Positions 1 to 8,877 of a stretch of 64,000 nucleotides of DNA are shown one piece after another. Numbering within the stretch: the first letter of the stretch is position 1; every line of letters begins with the position of its first letter. Where the stretch lies: NCBI RefSeq assembly GCF_027533645.1, contig NZ_JAQAGY010000001.1:248001-312000 (forward strand), in the 5' to 3' direction. A model generated the notes under the pieces. The model made no database searches, was not told the origin of the DNA, and saw only the letters and a program-made list of their open reading frames with translations. The stretch comes from Paenibacillus caseinilyticus (GTDB lineage: Bacteria > Bacillota > Bacilli > Paenibacillales > NBRC-103111). Made by a program: the position numbers and the translations under genes.

Positions 1-2
1 CC

Positions 3-1631
3 ATCAAGGAAGTGTTCGAGCTCGAGGACGAAATCTCCCTATATACCGAACGGCTGTATGTGTACGCCAATATGAAACACCATGAAGACATGGCCGATGC
101 GGTATACCAGGCCTTATCCGATAAATCCAAGAAGCTCAGCGTCGAGGTCGGCGAAGCGCTCTCCTTCGTGTCCCCCGAGATCCTGAGTCTCTCGGACGAA
201 CAGCTGAAGAAGCTCGTCGAGCATCCGGACCTCGCCTTCTACAAGCGGACGCTCGAAGAGATGATCCGCCAGAAGCAGCATGTGCTCGGCAAGAATGAGG
301 AAGCCCTGCTCGCGCAGGTCGGCAACCTCTCCCAAGCGCCCGGCACCATCTACGGCATGCTCAACAACGCCGACCTGAAGTTCCCGAAGGTGAAGAACGA
401 ACAGGGTGAAGAGGTCGAATTGACACACGGCCGCTACATCCAGTTCCTCGAGAGCCGTAACCGCGAGGTCCGCAAGGAAGCCTTCCAGACGATGTACGAG
501 ACCTACGGCAAGCAGAAGAACACGATTGCGGCAACCCTGTCGGCCAATGTGACGAAGAACATTTTCTACGCCAAAGCCCGCAAGTATCCTTCTGCCCTCG
601 AGATGTCCCTCTTCGGCGACAAGATCGACAAGGAAGTGTATACGAACTTGATCGACGCGGTCCATGAATCGCTGCCCCTGATGCACCGGTATATGGAGCT
701 CCGCCGCAAGCTGCTCAAGGTGGACCAGCTGCACATGTACGACCTCTTCGCCCCGCTCGTCGACGAATACCAGCTCGACATCACTTATGAAGAAGCGAAG
801 AAGAAAGTCAGAGAGAGCCTGGAGCCGCTCGGCCCGGACTATCTCAAGGTGCTGCAGGAGGGCTTCGACAACCATTGGATCGACATCTACGAGAATGAGG
901 GCAAGCGCAACGGCGCATACAGCTGGGGAGCGTTCGGCACGCACCCTTACGTGCTGCTGAACCATAAGGACAACCTCAACAGCATGTTCACGCTCACGCA
1001 CGAGATGGGCCATGCGCTCCACTCCTATCTCTCGGATGCGAACCAGCCTTACCGCTACGCCCAGTACACGATCTTCCTCGCGGAAGTGGCTTCGACGCTG
1101 AACGAAGCGCTGCTCATGGACTACATGCTGAAGCACTCGACCGACAAGAAGGAAAAAATGTACCTGCTCACCTACTACATGGACCAATTCCGCACGACGG
1201 TGTTCCGCCAGACGATGTTCGCGGAATTCGAAAAGATCATCCATGAGAAGGCAGAAGCGGGCGAATCCTTGACGCCGCAGCAGTTCAGTGAGATTTACTA
1301 CAACCTGAACGTGCAGTACTACGGCAAGGATATGGTGGTGGATAAGGATATCGAGATGGAATGGGCCCGTATCCCCCACTTCTACAACTCCTTCTATGTC
1401 TACAAATACGCCACGGGCTTCTCGGCCGCGACCTCCTTCGCGAAGCAGATTCTCGACGAGGGACAGCCGGCCGTGGACCGCTACTTGGGCTTCCTGAAGA
1501 GCGGTGGCAGCGACTACTCCCTGAACATCTTGAAACGGGCAGGGGTCGATATGTCGTCGCCGGAGCCGATCAAGCAGGCGATGAGCGTATTCAAGGACCT
1601 GCTCGAGCAGATGGAACAAATATCTGGGTAA
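3..1631 (+). CDS. pepF: Oligoendopeptidase F (M3 family), 5' truncated
   Basis: Zinc oligopeptidase that degrades short cytosolic peptides. The frame is open to the left edge, so the N-terminus (about 60 residues, judged from the usual length near 600) is missing. The zinc-binding HEMGH of the HExxH motif lies at nt 999-1013, followed about 28 residues later by the Glu-containing stretch EVASTLNEALL that supplies the third ligand. The C-terminal part keeps the PepF-like FYVYKYATGFSAA segment. A rho-independent hairpin follows the stop. Family assignment is firm; the true start is not in the window. Confidence 0.95.
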   Translation: MKEVFELEDEISLYTERLYVYANMKHHEDMADAVYQALSDKSKKLSVEVGEALSFVSPEILSLSDEQLKKLVEHPDLAFYKRTLEEMIRQKQHVLGKNEEALLAQVGNLSQAPGTIYGMLNNADLKFPKVKNEQGEEVELTHGRYIQFLESRNREVRKEAFQTMYETYGKQKNTIAATLSANVTKNIFYAKARKYPSALEMSLFGDKIDKEVYTNLIDAVHESLPLMHRYMELRRKLLKVDQLHMYDLFAPLVDEYQLDITYEEAKKKVRESLEPLGPDYLKVLQEGFDNHWIDIYENEGKRNGAYSWGAFGTHPYVLLNHKDNLNSMFTLTHEMGHALHSYLSDANQPYRYAQYTIFLAEVASTLNEALLMDYMLKHSTDKKEKMYLLTYYMDQFRTTVFRQTMFAEFEKIIHEKAEAGESLTPQQFSEIYYNLNVQYYGKDMVVDKDIEMEWARIPHFYNSFYVYKYATGFSAATSFAKQILDEGQPAVDRYLGFLKSGGSDYSLNILKRAGVDMSSPEPIKQAMSVFKDLLEQMEQISG

Positions 1632-1641
1632 ATATGAATGC

Positions 1642-1673
1642 GGGCCGAGCCGGCTTACCGGTTCGGCCCTTTT
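1642..1673 (+). terminator. Rho-independent terminator of pepF
   Basis: A 12-bp GC-rich stem (GGGCCGAGCCGG pairing with CCGGTTCGGCCC, one mismatch) with a 4-nt loop and a TTTT run, starting 11 bases after the pepF stop. Confidence 0.85.
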
Positions 1674-1749
1674 GGGCATAGCGGCGCTTCAGGAGTCCTG
1701 CTCCGATGCCGCCGTCATCGCCCCATTCTGCCAGAAAGGAACGTGCTTC

Positions 1750-2079
1750 GTGAAAGCTCAATGGATTCTCATACTCACTCTCTTATTCGCACTTGTCACC
1801 GCCGTCTTCGCCGTCATCAACGTCGATCCCGTCCGGGTGAATTACGTCTTCGGCGAACGGGACATTCCGCTGATTCTGGTCATTCTCGGCTCCGTCCTGC
1901 TCGGCGGACTCATCACAGGGTTCATCGGGCTCTTCCGGCAGTTCAAGCTGAAGCGGCAGATCCGGCTTCTCGAGAAGAAACTGGCGGAGTATGGCAGCGG
2001 CCAAGCGGCCCCTGTCCCTTCGGACGGTACCTCGCTGCAGCCCGCAGAGGATACGGCCGCCAAGGACAGCGGAATCTAG
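1750..2079 (+). CDS. LapA-domain (DUF1049) small membrane protein
   Basis: A 109-aa inner-membrane protein with two hydrophobic segments (about residues 4-24 and 37-60), followed by a basic, coiled-coil-prone stretch FRQFKLKRQIRLLEKKLAEY and a polar tail. This is the layout of the lipopolysaccharide-assembly-protein-A domain family, which is also common in Gram-positives where its role is unknown. The GTG start is chosen because AAAGGA lies 9 bases upstream and the membrane segment begins at once; an upstream in-frame ATG would add a GC-rich stretch without that character. Confidence 0.8.
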   Translation: MKAQWILILTLLFALVTAVFAVINVDPVRVNYVFGERDIPLILVILGSVLLGGLITGFIGLFRQFKLKRQIRLLEKKLAEYGSGQAAPVPSDGTSLQPAEDTAAKDSGI

Positions 2080-2162
2080 CGCCTGCCGCGCCACCCGGCG
2101 TGCCCGCAGCCAAGCCAAGTATCTTCGATACGACAGCGAATAGTATACGACCTATGGCCGTG

Positions 2163-2195
2163 GGCCCTGCCGCTTTGACGCGCGCAGGGCCTTTT
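2163..2195 (+). terminator. Terminator after the LapA-like gene
   Basis: GGCCCTGC and GCAGGGCC arms around a 13-nt loop, followed by TTTT. It separates the LapA-like gene from the beta-propeller gene. Confidence 0.75.
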
Positions 2196-2278
2196 GGGTT
2201 GAAACAAATTGGGGCGGCGGCGCGTCCATAGGAGTAAGACTTACCGGCTCACACTCGATCACCATGGGAGGGACTTTC

Positions 2279-4750
2279 ATGAATGCAATAAAGCTAGGTG
2301 CCGGACTCCTGGCGCTTGCTCTGCTCTTCTCCGCTTCGCCCGAACCGCGGGCGGGAGCCGCCGGCTCCGCCTCCGTCCTGATGAACCTGAACGGACAGGA
2401 TGTCCGGTTGGCCACGGAATCCCGGTTCGCCGGCAGCACCCTGATGGTGCCGCTGCGCGAATTGTCGGAGGCTCTCGGCGTACAGGTGACATGGGATGCC
2501 GATCAGCAGATGGCCTCGGCCTCCAAAGGGTCAGACACGATTAAGCTGTTCCCCGGCCGGGCCGCCGCCTACCGTGGCGACCGGGAAGTGGCGCTGGAGC
2601 AAGCTCCCTTCACCGAGGGGAATAAGCTGCTGGTTCCGCTGCGCTTCTTCAGCGAATCGTTCGGCTTCAATGTCTACTGGGACGCGCTGAACCGCAAGGT
2701 ATCGATTGTCGATGCGGATAAGAGCCTGCCTACCGTCGGTTCATTCGAGAAGCTCGAATCGCTCTTGAAGGAGATGCCGGCCTCCGCAGGCATCGGCATC
2801 GCTGTCGAATCCGGGCTCATGCGGTTCCAGAGTAAGCAGACGGTTACTGGCGATACGGCTGCGGCAGCCCCTGCCTCCTCCGCCACGGGAGAGTCTGCGA
2901 ATGCGTCTAAATCCGGAACTGCCGGATATTCGACTACCAATGTGCAGGTAGAAGGCGTGGATGAGGCTGACGTCATCAAGACAGACGGCAAGTATATCTA
3001 CCAGGTGAACCGCACCCGCATCATCATAGCGGATGCCCTTCCGGCGGAATCGATGAATGTCGTCAGCACCGTGTATTGGCAGGACCCGAACTTTTATCCG
3101 ATCGAGCTCTATGTGGATGACAGCCATCTCGTCGTGATCGGAAGCACGACTTACCCGTCCGGCAGCCTGCCGGTTCCGCTTGGCGAAGCGAAGGAACAGC
3201 CTCCGGCGGCGCCGGTCAGCGGATCAGCCGATCTCATGATCGAAGGGGACCGCAAGATGGCCCTGTGGCCGGCTCCCTACCGTACGGCGACTAAGACTAT
3301 CGTCTACGAGCTCGGTGACCGCACCGCCTTGAAGCCTGTCCGGGAAACCGAACTCGAGGGCCATTATATTTCTTCCCGTAAGATCGGCGACTCGCTCTAT
3401 ATCGCCACGAACAAGTCGATGGACTTCCACTGGCTGCTGCGGGAGAACGCGACTCCCGCCCAGAAGCAGGCGGCGGCGGCCGGTCCGTCCTACCGGGATT
3501 CGGCGGCCGGGGACCACTTCGTCACCATCGGGTTCGAAGACATCCGCTATTTCCCCAAAGCAGTCGAACCGAACTATCTGCTCGTCGGCGGCATTCACCT
3601 CCAGCACCCGGAGCAGAAAATGCAGGTCGCAAGTTACCTGGGCTCCGGACAGCATGTGTACGCGTCGGATTCCCACCTGTATGTGACCGTGAGCGAGTAC
3701 GAGACGGCGCAGCCCATGCCGGTCGATCCGGGCATCGGCGGCATTGTACCCCAACCGCTGCCGCCGGCCGAAGAAACCGTAAGCGTCATCTACAAATTCG
3801 CTCTGGATGGCGGCACGACCCGCTATGCGGGCCGCGGCACCGTACCCGGACATCCGCTGAACCAGTTCTCCATGGATGAACACGAGGGCTATTTCCGGAT
3901 CGCCACTACCACGGGGAGCCCCTGGCTGTCCGGCGCGGGAACATCCGGCAACCATATCTACATTCTCGATGAAGCGATGAGGGTGGCCGGCCGGCTCGAG
4001 AATCTGGCGCCGGGCGAGAAGATCTATTCGGTCCGTTATATGGGAAGCCGAGCCTACCTGGTCACCTTCAAGCAGGTAGACCCCCTGTTCGCGGTCGACC
4101 TCTCGGATCCGACAGCGCCGAAGACGCTCGGCCAGCTCAAGATTCCGGGCTACAGCGATTATCTTCACCCTTACGACGAGAACCATCTGATCGGCTTCGG
4201 CAAAGAGGCGGTCCAGGCCGGCCCGCAGGACAATGCCTTCGCCGGCGAACCCGCCGCTTACTATCAAGGAATGAAGCTCGCGCTCTTCGACGTCTCGGAC
4301 CCCGCGAATCCGAAGGAGCTCTTCAAGGAAACAATCGGCGGCCGCGGAACCGAGTCCGAGCTGCTGCACAACCACAAGGCGCTCTTGTTCTCCAAAGAAA
4401 AGAACCTGCTCGCCTTCCCTGTCACTGTGATGGAGATCAAGGACAGGGGAAGAGCAGATTCGGACTCCGTACAGACTTACGGCGAATTCACCTTCCAAGG
4501 CGCCTATGTCTATGGAGTGGATCTACAGACGGGCTTCCGGCTGCGCGGCAAGGTGACGCACCAGACCGCCGATGATATGAAGCAAGCAGGCAGCAGCGGC
4601 TGGTATGGCAGCGAACGGAATATCGAGCGGCTGCTCTATATCGGGGATACGCTCTATTCCGCCTCCCAAGGGATGATGAAGGCCAATGACCTTGCCACCC
4701 TGAAGGAACTGCGGGCCCTGCCGCTGCCGGAGTGGAAGCCCCAGCCCTAA
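2279..4750 (+). CDS. Secreted beta-propeller protein with copper-amine-oxidase-type N-terminal domain
   Basis: 823-aa exported protein. Residues 1-27 form a signal peptide (MNAIKLGAGLLALALL core, Ala-x-Ala region). Residues about 35-150 match the copper amine oxidase N-terminal-like stalk domain, with the paired pattern VPLRELSEALGVQVTWD and VPLRFFSESFGFNVYWD. The rest resembles the C-terminal beta-propeller family distantly related to WD40 (COG4880 type), marked by VEGVDEADVIKTDGKYIYQV near residue 225. The start at 2279 is preferred over the ATG at 2264, because the GGAGG inside that upstream sequence is correctly spaced for 2279. The substrate is unknown; a cell-surface role is inferred. 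Confidence 0.9.
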   Translation: MNAIKLGAGLLALALLFSASPEPRAGAAGSASVLMNLNGQDVRLATESRFAGSTLMVPLRELSEALGVQVTWDADQQMASASKGSDTIKLFPGRAAAYRGDREVALEQAPFTEGNKLLVPLRFFSESFGFNVYWDALNRKVSIVDADKSLPTVGSFEKLESLLKEMPASAGIGIAVESGLMRFQSKQTVTGDTAAAAPASSATGESANASKSGTAGYSTTNVQVEGVDEADVIKTDGKYIYQVNRTRIIIADALPAESMNVVSTVYWQDPNFYPIELYVDDSHLVVIGSTTYPSGSLPVPLGEAKEQPPAAPVSGSADLMIEGDRKMALWPAPYRTATKTIVYELGDRTALKPVRETELEGHYISSRKIGDSLYIATNKSMDFHWLLRENATPAQKQAAAAGPSYRDSAAGDHFVTIGFEDIRYFPKAVEPNYLLVGGIHLQHPEQKMQVASYLGSGQHVYASDSHLYVTVSEYETAQPMPVDPGIGGIVPQPLPPAEETVSVIYKFALDGGTTRYAGRGTVPGHPLNQFSMDEHEGYFRIATTTGSPWLSGAGTSGNHIYILDEAMRVAGRLENLAPGEKIYSVRYMGSRAYLVTFKQVDPLFAVDLSDPTAPKTLGQLKIPGYSDYLHPYDENHLIGFGKEAVQAGPQDNAFAGEPAAYYQGMKLALFDVSDPANPKELFKETIGGRGTESELLHNHKALLFSKEKNLLAFPVTVMEIKDRGRADSDSVQTYGEFTFQGAYVYGVDLQTGFRLRGKVTHQTADDMKQAGSSGWYGSERNIERLLYIGDTLYSASQGMMKANDLATLKELRALPLPEWKPQP

Positions 4751-4754
4751 GCGC

Positions 4755-4783
4755 TTGGCAGCCGGTCCGCAATCCGGTACAAT
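4755..4783 (+). promoter_or_regulatory. Sigma-A promoter for the 37-aa peptide gene
   Basis: TTGGCA, exactly 17 bases, TACAAT. The predicted transcript begins near 4790, about 36 bases before the small ORF and just after the beta-propeller stop. Confidence 0.7.
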
Positions 4784-4825
4784 GGCAGGAGCAATTACAC
4801 TACCGTGGAGGGACTCCAGCCCATT

Positions 4826-4939
4826 ATGGTCACTTTTATTATCATCGTCTCGATCCTGGTTGCCCTCGGCATCTCTGCCGCAGCGATCTACGTTACGAAT
4901 AAAGCTTACTCCCGCAAGCAAGACGACGACGACATCTAG
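4826..4939 (+). CDS. 37-aa single-pass membrane peptide
   Basis: Short gene with its own near-consensus promoter. The product has one hydrophobic segment (residues 2-24, VTFIIIVSILVALGISAAAI), then YVTNKAYSRKQ and an acidic tail DDDDI. GGAGGG lies about 14 bases upstream of the ATG, a little far. Its stop overlaps the stop of the opposing DUF92 gene by 4 bases (shared CTAG). Function is unknown; the layout (TM plus charged tail) is typical of regulatory or complex-stabilising small membrane proteins. Confidence 0.6.
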   Translation: MVTFIIIVSILVALGISAAAIYVTNKAYSRKQDDDDI

Positions 4940-5763
4940 GCGAAGAGAAGGCTGAGCGACAAGGCTACCACACCGCCGAGCGCCGAGCTGAGGCCGTTGA
5001 CGAAATCGTTCGTCATCCAGGCCCATCCCCGGACCGGAACCGCCGCTGCCCCGCAGTGGCGGTTTTTTTCGATGTCCCGGCCGCAGACGGAGCAGCGGTA
5101 CATCGCCTGAAGGACGGCGCCGAGCCACGAGTCGGCGAGCGAGCCGGCGAGACCTGCCGCCAGGCCCAGTGTGCAGAGCGCGGCGGCGGAGCTCACGCTG
5201 CCCTCCGGCAGCATAGAAGCCGCCGGCAGCAGACCGAAGGCCCACGCGGCGGCGCCGATGAACAGGCCGCCCGCGGCGGAAGCCCCCAGCCCGAGCGGCG
5301 TGACGCCGCCGGAGGTGCCTGCCGCTACAGGGCGCAGCGAGATAATGGACCGCGGGGCGGTCCGGCTCAGCCCGCCGACCTCCGTGGCCCACGTATCGGC
5401 CGTGACGGTGGCCATCACCCCGATAAAGGCGGCCCACCACGCCGGGTGCGGGAAGAAGGCCGCGCCGAGGCACAGGAGCAGGCCGAGCCCGCCGTTGGCG
5501 AGCACCTGGCCCGCATCGCGACGGCCGGACTTCGCGTAGCCTTCTTCGGCTGCCGCTTTGCGCCTCGCCTTCCACTTCGACAGCAGGGACGAAGTGATGA
5601 AGAAGGCGATCAGCGTGCCGAACCAGGCGGCGCTGCCCGCCGCATACATCAGAGTTCCGAGCAGAACGGCGGCCAGGAAGCCGGATAAGGCCAGAGAGCG
5701 TTTGAGATAGGCCGCTCCCGCAATCGCGGTACTTCCGAGCAGCCCGATAAGCAGATCGCTCAT
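4936..5763 (-). CDS. DUF92 family integral membrane protein
   Basis: 275-aa multi-pass membrane protein of the DUF92/TIGR00297 family. Alternating hydrophobic segments cover most of the length, with the typical core MATVTADTWATEVG and a Cys pair (CSVCGRD) in a cytoplasmic loop near residue 225. Some members in phototrophs carry a linked phytol-phosphate kinase role, but nothing here supports one. The start is the second of two adjacent ATGs, 7 bases after AGGAGGTG; the first (5766) would leave 4 bases. A longer in-frame reading to 6039 runs into intergenic sequence and the FAH gene and is rejected. Confidence 0.85.
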   Translation of the reverse strand: MSDLLIGLLGSTAIAGAAYLKRSLALSGFLAAVLLGTLMYAAGSAAWFGTLIAFFITSSLLSKWKARRKAAAEEGYAKSGRRDAGQVLANGGLGLLLCLGAAFFPHPAWWAAFIGVMATVTADTWATEVGGLSRTAPRSIISLRPVAAGTSGGVTPLGLGASAAGGLFIGAAAWAFGLLPAASMLPEGSVSSAAALCTLGLAAGLAGSLADSWLGAVLQAMYRCSVCGRDIEKNRHCGAAAVPVRGWAWMTNDFVNGLSSALGGVVALSLSLLFA

Positions 5764-5837
5764 CATGCGGCACCTCCTATTAGAACATGTAGTGTAGGTA
5801 ATCGTGCAAGAGACGCGCATACCGGCAGGACGCCATG

Positions 5838-5886
5838 AAAGGGGTATGGACCGCTCTCCGAGGAGGAGAGACGGTCCATACCCCTT
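5838..5886. terminator. Long intergenic hairpin (likely terminator of the FAH gene)
   Basis: A 15-bp perfect outer stem (5839-5853 with 5872-5886) continues as a 6-bp inner stem around a 5-nt loop, with one bulge. No strong U tract follows, so termination efficiency is uncertain. Confidence 0.6.
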
Positions 5887-5911
5887 GTGCCTGCCCGCAG
5901 CGCAGTAATTA

Positions 5912-6544
5912 TCAGCCCCCAAAACGTGCCGTGAAAGCTCCCAGCTGCTCGTCTCCCCAGAGAAGTTCGAACCGGTCGCCCTCCCGCACCGCAGCCACGC
6001 CAGCCGGCGTGCCCGTGTAGATAATATCGCCGGCTCCAAGCCCGTAATGCTCCGCGATATAATCGATAATCACCTGCAGGTTGAAGATCATATCATTCAA
6101 ATTCCCCCGCTGTACCTCTTCTCCGTTGCGCTGCAGGGTGTATTCCACCTGCTTCACCTGCTCGAATCCAGGAAACGGCCGGAAGGCGGTCAGTGCCGCG
6201 GAATTCAGGAAGCCTTTGGCCGGCAGCCAGGGATGCCCCTTCTTCTTGATGACCGACTGCACATCGCGCAGCGTAAAATCGATGCCGAGCGCCATGCGGT
6301 CGACGAGTTCGTCCACGGCGATTCCCGGCTCATAAGCACGGCCCACATGCAGGACAAGCTCCGCTTCGTAATGCACTTCGCCGCGTCCTTGCGGCAGGGA
6401 GATCTCGCCTCCATCGATCGGCGTAAGGGCATGCGTCGGCTTCGTGAAGATCATCGGCTCCTCCGGAATGTCATTGCCAAGCTCTGCTGCATGCAGTCCG
6501 TAGTTGCGTCCCACACAATAGATGTTGCGGATGGATTCGTTCAT
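5912..6544 (-). CDS. Fumarylacetoacetate hydrolase family protein
   Basis: 210-aa FAH-fold enzyme, the short single-domain form whose members act as acylpyruvases, oxaloacetate decarboxylases or 2-keto-acid hydratases/isomerases. It shows the start CVGRNYGLHAAELGN, the metal-ligand region EVHYEAELVLHVG, DFTLRDVQ, and the C-terminal GDIIYTGTPAGV, all typical of YisK/FAHD1-like proteins. The ATG at 6544 is taken because AAAGGA is 11 bases upstream; a longer in-frame start at 6580 adds unrelated residues. A sigma-A promoter lies about 95 bases upstream. The substrate cannot be told from sequence. Confidence 0.88.
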   Translation of the reverse strand: MNESIRNIYCVGRNYGLHAAELGNDIPEEPMIFTKPTHALTPIDGGEISLPQGRGEVHYEAELVLHVGRAYEPGIAVDELVDRMALGIDFTLRDVQSVIKKKGHPWLPAKGFLNSAALTAFRPFPGFEQVKQVEYTLQRNGEEVQRGNLNDMIFNLQVIIDYIAEHYGLGAGDIIYTGTPAGVAAVREGDRFELLWGDEQLGAFTARFGG

Positions 6545-6640
6545 TAGGGCATCGGTCCTTTGTATGTAAGATAGTATCAATCCGGTGAGTATAACTCCCC
6601 ATAGTGACGCTTCGTGCCTAAGGTGTCTTGACTTGCCTAC

Positions 6641-6669
6641 ATTATAAATCCCTGCCTCTCAAAGCACAA
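6641..6669 (-). promoter_or_regulatory. Sigma-A promoter of the FAH-family gene
   Basis: On the minus strand TTGTGC, 17 bases, TATAAT; gives a leader of roughly 90 bases. Confidence 0.7.
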
Positions 6670-6971
6670 CGGTTCGGCCGCGCTCACTGTACAGCGTGGG
6701 AAGGTACACCGTTCCCCGGCTTGAACGTCCGGCTGCAGTGGTACTCATCGAGATAGCCGCAGGCCCGGGCAATTCGAACTCCGCGGCAGATCTACCGGGG
6801 CCCGCTCCCCGCTAGCCTGTGGAGCCAGCCCAGTCTGCCTCCTCCTAAGGCCAACGGGCTCTCGCGGGGAAGCACTGCGGGAGCACGCCCGGCGCAGCAA
6901 GGCGCAGCCTAAGTACCAGGCATGGGGAATCAGGCCCTAACCTGATCCTTCGCCCACTTCTCATCAGCCCA
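6670..6971. other. Gene-free interval of about 300 bp
   Basis: GC-rich sequence between the FAH promoter and the capA terminator. No ORF with a credible ribosome binding site and no recognisable riboswitch or structural-RNA core was found on either strand. It contains several short GC-rich inverted segments. Confidence 0.4.
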
Positions 6972-7009
6972 AAGAAGGCCGTCATCCCCATGGGGATGAC
7001 GGCCTTCTT
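6972..7009 (-). terminator. Perfect palindrome terminator of the CapA-like gene
   Basis: Two perfect 18-base arms around the dinucleotide AT, ending 3 bases before the stop codon of the CapA-like gene on the minus strand. Confidence 0.75.
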
Positions 7010-7011
7010 CG

Positions 7012-8535
7012 TTATTCTTTGACGGATGCCGCCGGTTTCTTGGCACTCTCCGCCTTCGTGCTCTGCGTGCCGCCGGACGTCTTGCTCTCGCCCGTCTTGG
7101 CGCCTGTCGTCGTCTTGCTCTTCGCCGGCTCCGCGGTCGCCTTCGAAGAGGACGATGACTTGGCAGCCGGTCCCGTGCCGGAAGAGACGGCTCCACTCTT
7201 CTTCTCCGTCGTCTTCAGAGGCAGCGGCAGCGGTGACGCCGGCTTCGCCGGGGCCTTGTACGGATTGACTTCGCCCGCCGTCACTTTGCCCTCTCCGTCC
7301 ACCTTGGCATTATAGGAGATACGCGTGAGCTTCTCGAACAGCTTCTTGCCCTTGTCCGCTTCCATCGGCACCGGCTGCGCCCATTCCGTATGAATCGGCA
7401 CGAGGCTCAAGTCGCAGCTGCGTTCCTTGGAACAGCTGGCATCGAGAATCATGCTCTCGAGCGTGTTCGGATTCGTATTGGTCGTGAAGATAAAATTGCC
7501 GAGGCTGTAGGCAATCCACTTGCCCTTATAGAGCTCGAAGCCCTGCACCACGTGCGGATGGCTTGCGACGATAAGATCGGCCCCCGCATCAATATACTGG
7601 CGGGCCAGATCCCGCTGCTTCTCGTTCATCCGCTCCTCCCGTTCTTCTCCCCAGTGGGCGAGAACGACTACGAGATCCGCTTCTTGCCGGGCCTTGGCAA
7701 TAGATTCCAGAGGCCGCTTCACTGAATAGGACTCCGCGAGTCCGGGCTTGTCCGCTCCCGCGAACCAGGAGGCTTCGGGCAGCACCTCGGAGAACCCGAG
7801 AAAAGCGATCTTCACTCCTTGGCGCTCCACGAGCTCATAACGGTACGCTTCATCGGCGTTCTTGCCTCCGCCGACCCTCCGGATCCCCTGCGCATCAAGG
7901 TGGTCCAGCGTGTCGAGCAGCCCTTTCTCGCCATAGTCCATGGAGTGGTTGTTCGCCACGTTCACGAGATCCACTCCCGCGCCCTTCAGTTCCGGCAGGG
8001 CCAGCGGGGAAGACCGGTAGACATACTCCTTGGACTGTGCGGTACCGCTGGTCGTAATCGGGGTTTCGAGGTTCGCGATCGTCAGATCCGCCTTCTCGAG
8101 GTAGGGCTTCACTTGCTCAAACGGGTAGGCATACCCGTTCTTCTTCAAGATGTCCTCGACCTTGCCGGCGAACATCACATCCCCGACGAAGCTGAGCTTC
8201 ACCCGCTGCCCGCCCGCTCCCGCCGGCGGCGCTGCACCCCCGCCGTCTCCGGCTGTGGATGAGACCGGAACAGTCCCCGGCACCGGTTCCGCAGGTGCTG
8301 CGGGAGATGCTTCAGCGGCAGGTGAAGGCACAGGCTGCACTGGCACGGCCGCAGGCTGCTCAGCCGCAGCGGCAGGCGGTTCGCCTCCCCCTCCCGGCCG
8401 GGGCCCTTCCAGCCAGCCGATCAAATAAATGAAAGCGCCGATCGTCACGGCGACGAGGCCTGCGATTTGGACCCACATCGTTTTCTTGAATTTGCTCGCT
8501 TTCTCCTGCTTATGTTTCTCCGAACGCGATTGAAT
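7012..8535 (-). CDS. CapA-family (PGA_cap) membrane-anchored metallophosphatase-like protein, probable ATT start
   Basis: Poly-gamma-glutamate capsule CapA-type domain anchored by one N-terminal TM segment (MWVQIAGLVAVTIGAFIYLI), then a Pro/Ala-rich linker and the catalytic-like domain with SFVGDVMFAG, ANLETPIT, NNHSMDYG and SHPHVVQG, the metal and phosphate residues of the calcineurin-like fold. The tail is Lys/Ser/Thr/Ala-rich. The first ATG (8478) has no ribosome binding site and would begin directly at the TM. AAAGGAG sits 9 bases before an in-frame ATT at 8535, which adds a basic cytoplasmic leader of 19 residues. Total about 507 aa. If ATT is not used, the protein is 488 aa from 8478. 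Confidence 0.85.
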   Translation of the reverse strand: MQSRSEKHKQEKASKFKKTMWVQIAGLVAVTIGAFIYLIGWLEGPRPGGGGEPPAAAAEQPAAVPVQPVPSPAAEASPAAPAEPVPGTVPVSSTAGDGGGAAPPAGAGGQRVKLSFVGDVMFAGKVEDILKKNGYAYPFEQVKPYLEKADLTIANLETPITTSGTAQSKEYVYRSSPLALPELKGAGVDLVNVANNHSMDYGEKGLLDTLDHLDAQGIRRVGGGKNADEAYRYELVERQGVKIAFLGFSEVLPEASWFAGADKPGLAESYSVKRPLESIAKARQEADLVVVLAHWGEEREERMNEKQRDLARQYIDAGADLIVASHPHVVQGFELYKGKWIAYSLGNFIFTTNTNPNTLESMILDASCSKERSCDLSLVPIHTEWAQPVPMEADKGKKLFEKLTRISYNAKVDGEGKVTAGEVNPYKAPAKPASPLPLPLKTTEKKSGAVSSGTGPAAKSSSSSKATAEPAKSKTTTGAKTGESKTSGGTQSTKAESAKKPAASVKE

Positions 8536-8642
8536 CGTAACCTACTCCTTTACCCTGTTTCTGCTGCGCTGCAGCGGGAGCCGGCAGGGCATGCCGGGCT
8601 TCACGGACGAATCCGCCGTCCGCCGCTTATTTTCGTGTTCCC

Positions 8643-8671
8643 ATTATACCAGAACGTTCCATCCCGGTCAT
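8643..8671 (-). promoter_or_regulatory. Promoter of the CapA-like gene
   Basis: ATGACC, 17 bases, TATAAT with an extended TGG immediately before the -10 box, on the minus strand. Confidence 0.7.
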
Positions 8672-8834
8672 GGGCCTTTATTCCAAATTTTATCGGGGTA
8701 TCCGGCGGGCGGTTCGGTGCGGACCTACTGGCGCGAGCGCTTGTAACGAAGGGCTCCGCCTCCATGTCCGGGCCAGATTCTCCGCTCGGCCTGGAGTACG
8801 GCCGGGGCCGATTTTCGCCTGTTCCCGCCCTTGT

Positions 8835-8842
8835 GATATAAT
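8835..8842 (+). promoter_or_regulatory. Extended -10 promoter of the phosphoesterase gene
   Basis: TGATATAAT-type extended -10 element; the -35 position (TTCGCC) is weak. It lies about 36 bases before the ATG. Confidence 0.5.
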
Positions 8843-8877
8843 GGAAGGCAATCTGAACGCAAAAGGAGGATGCCGCC

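Noticed and set aside
114-1679. 521-aa minus-strand ORF across pepF
   Set aside because: Antisense to a well-conserved gene; Arg/Leu/Val-rich composition typical of a GC-rich shadow frame; no ribosome binding site.
3224-4498. 424-aa minus-strand ORF inside the beta-propeller gene
   Set aside because: Shadow of a clear domain protein on the plus strand.
6670-6971. 6S, SRP, RNase P or cobalamin element
   Set aside because: No conserved core of any of these on either strand.
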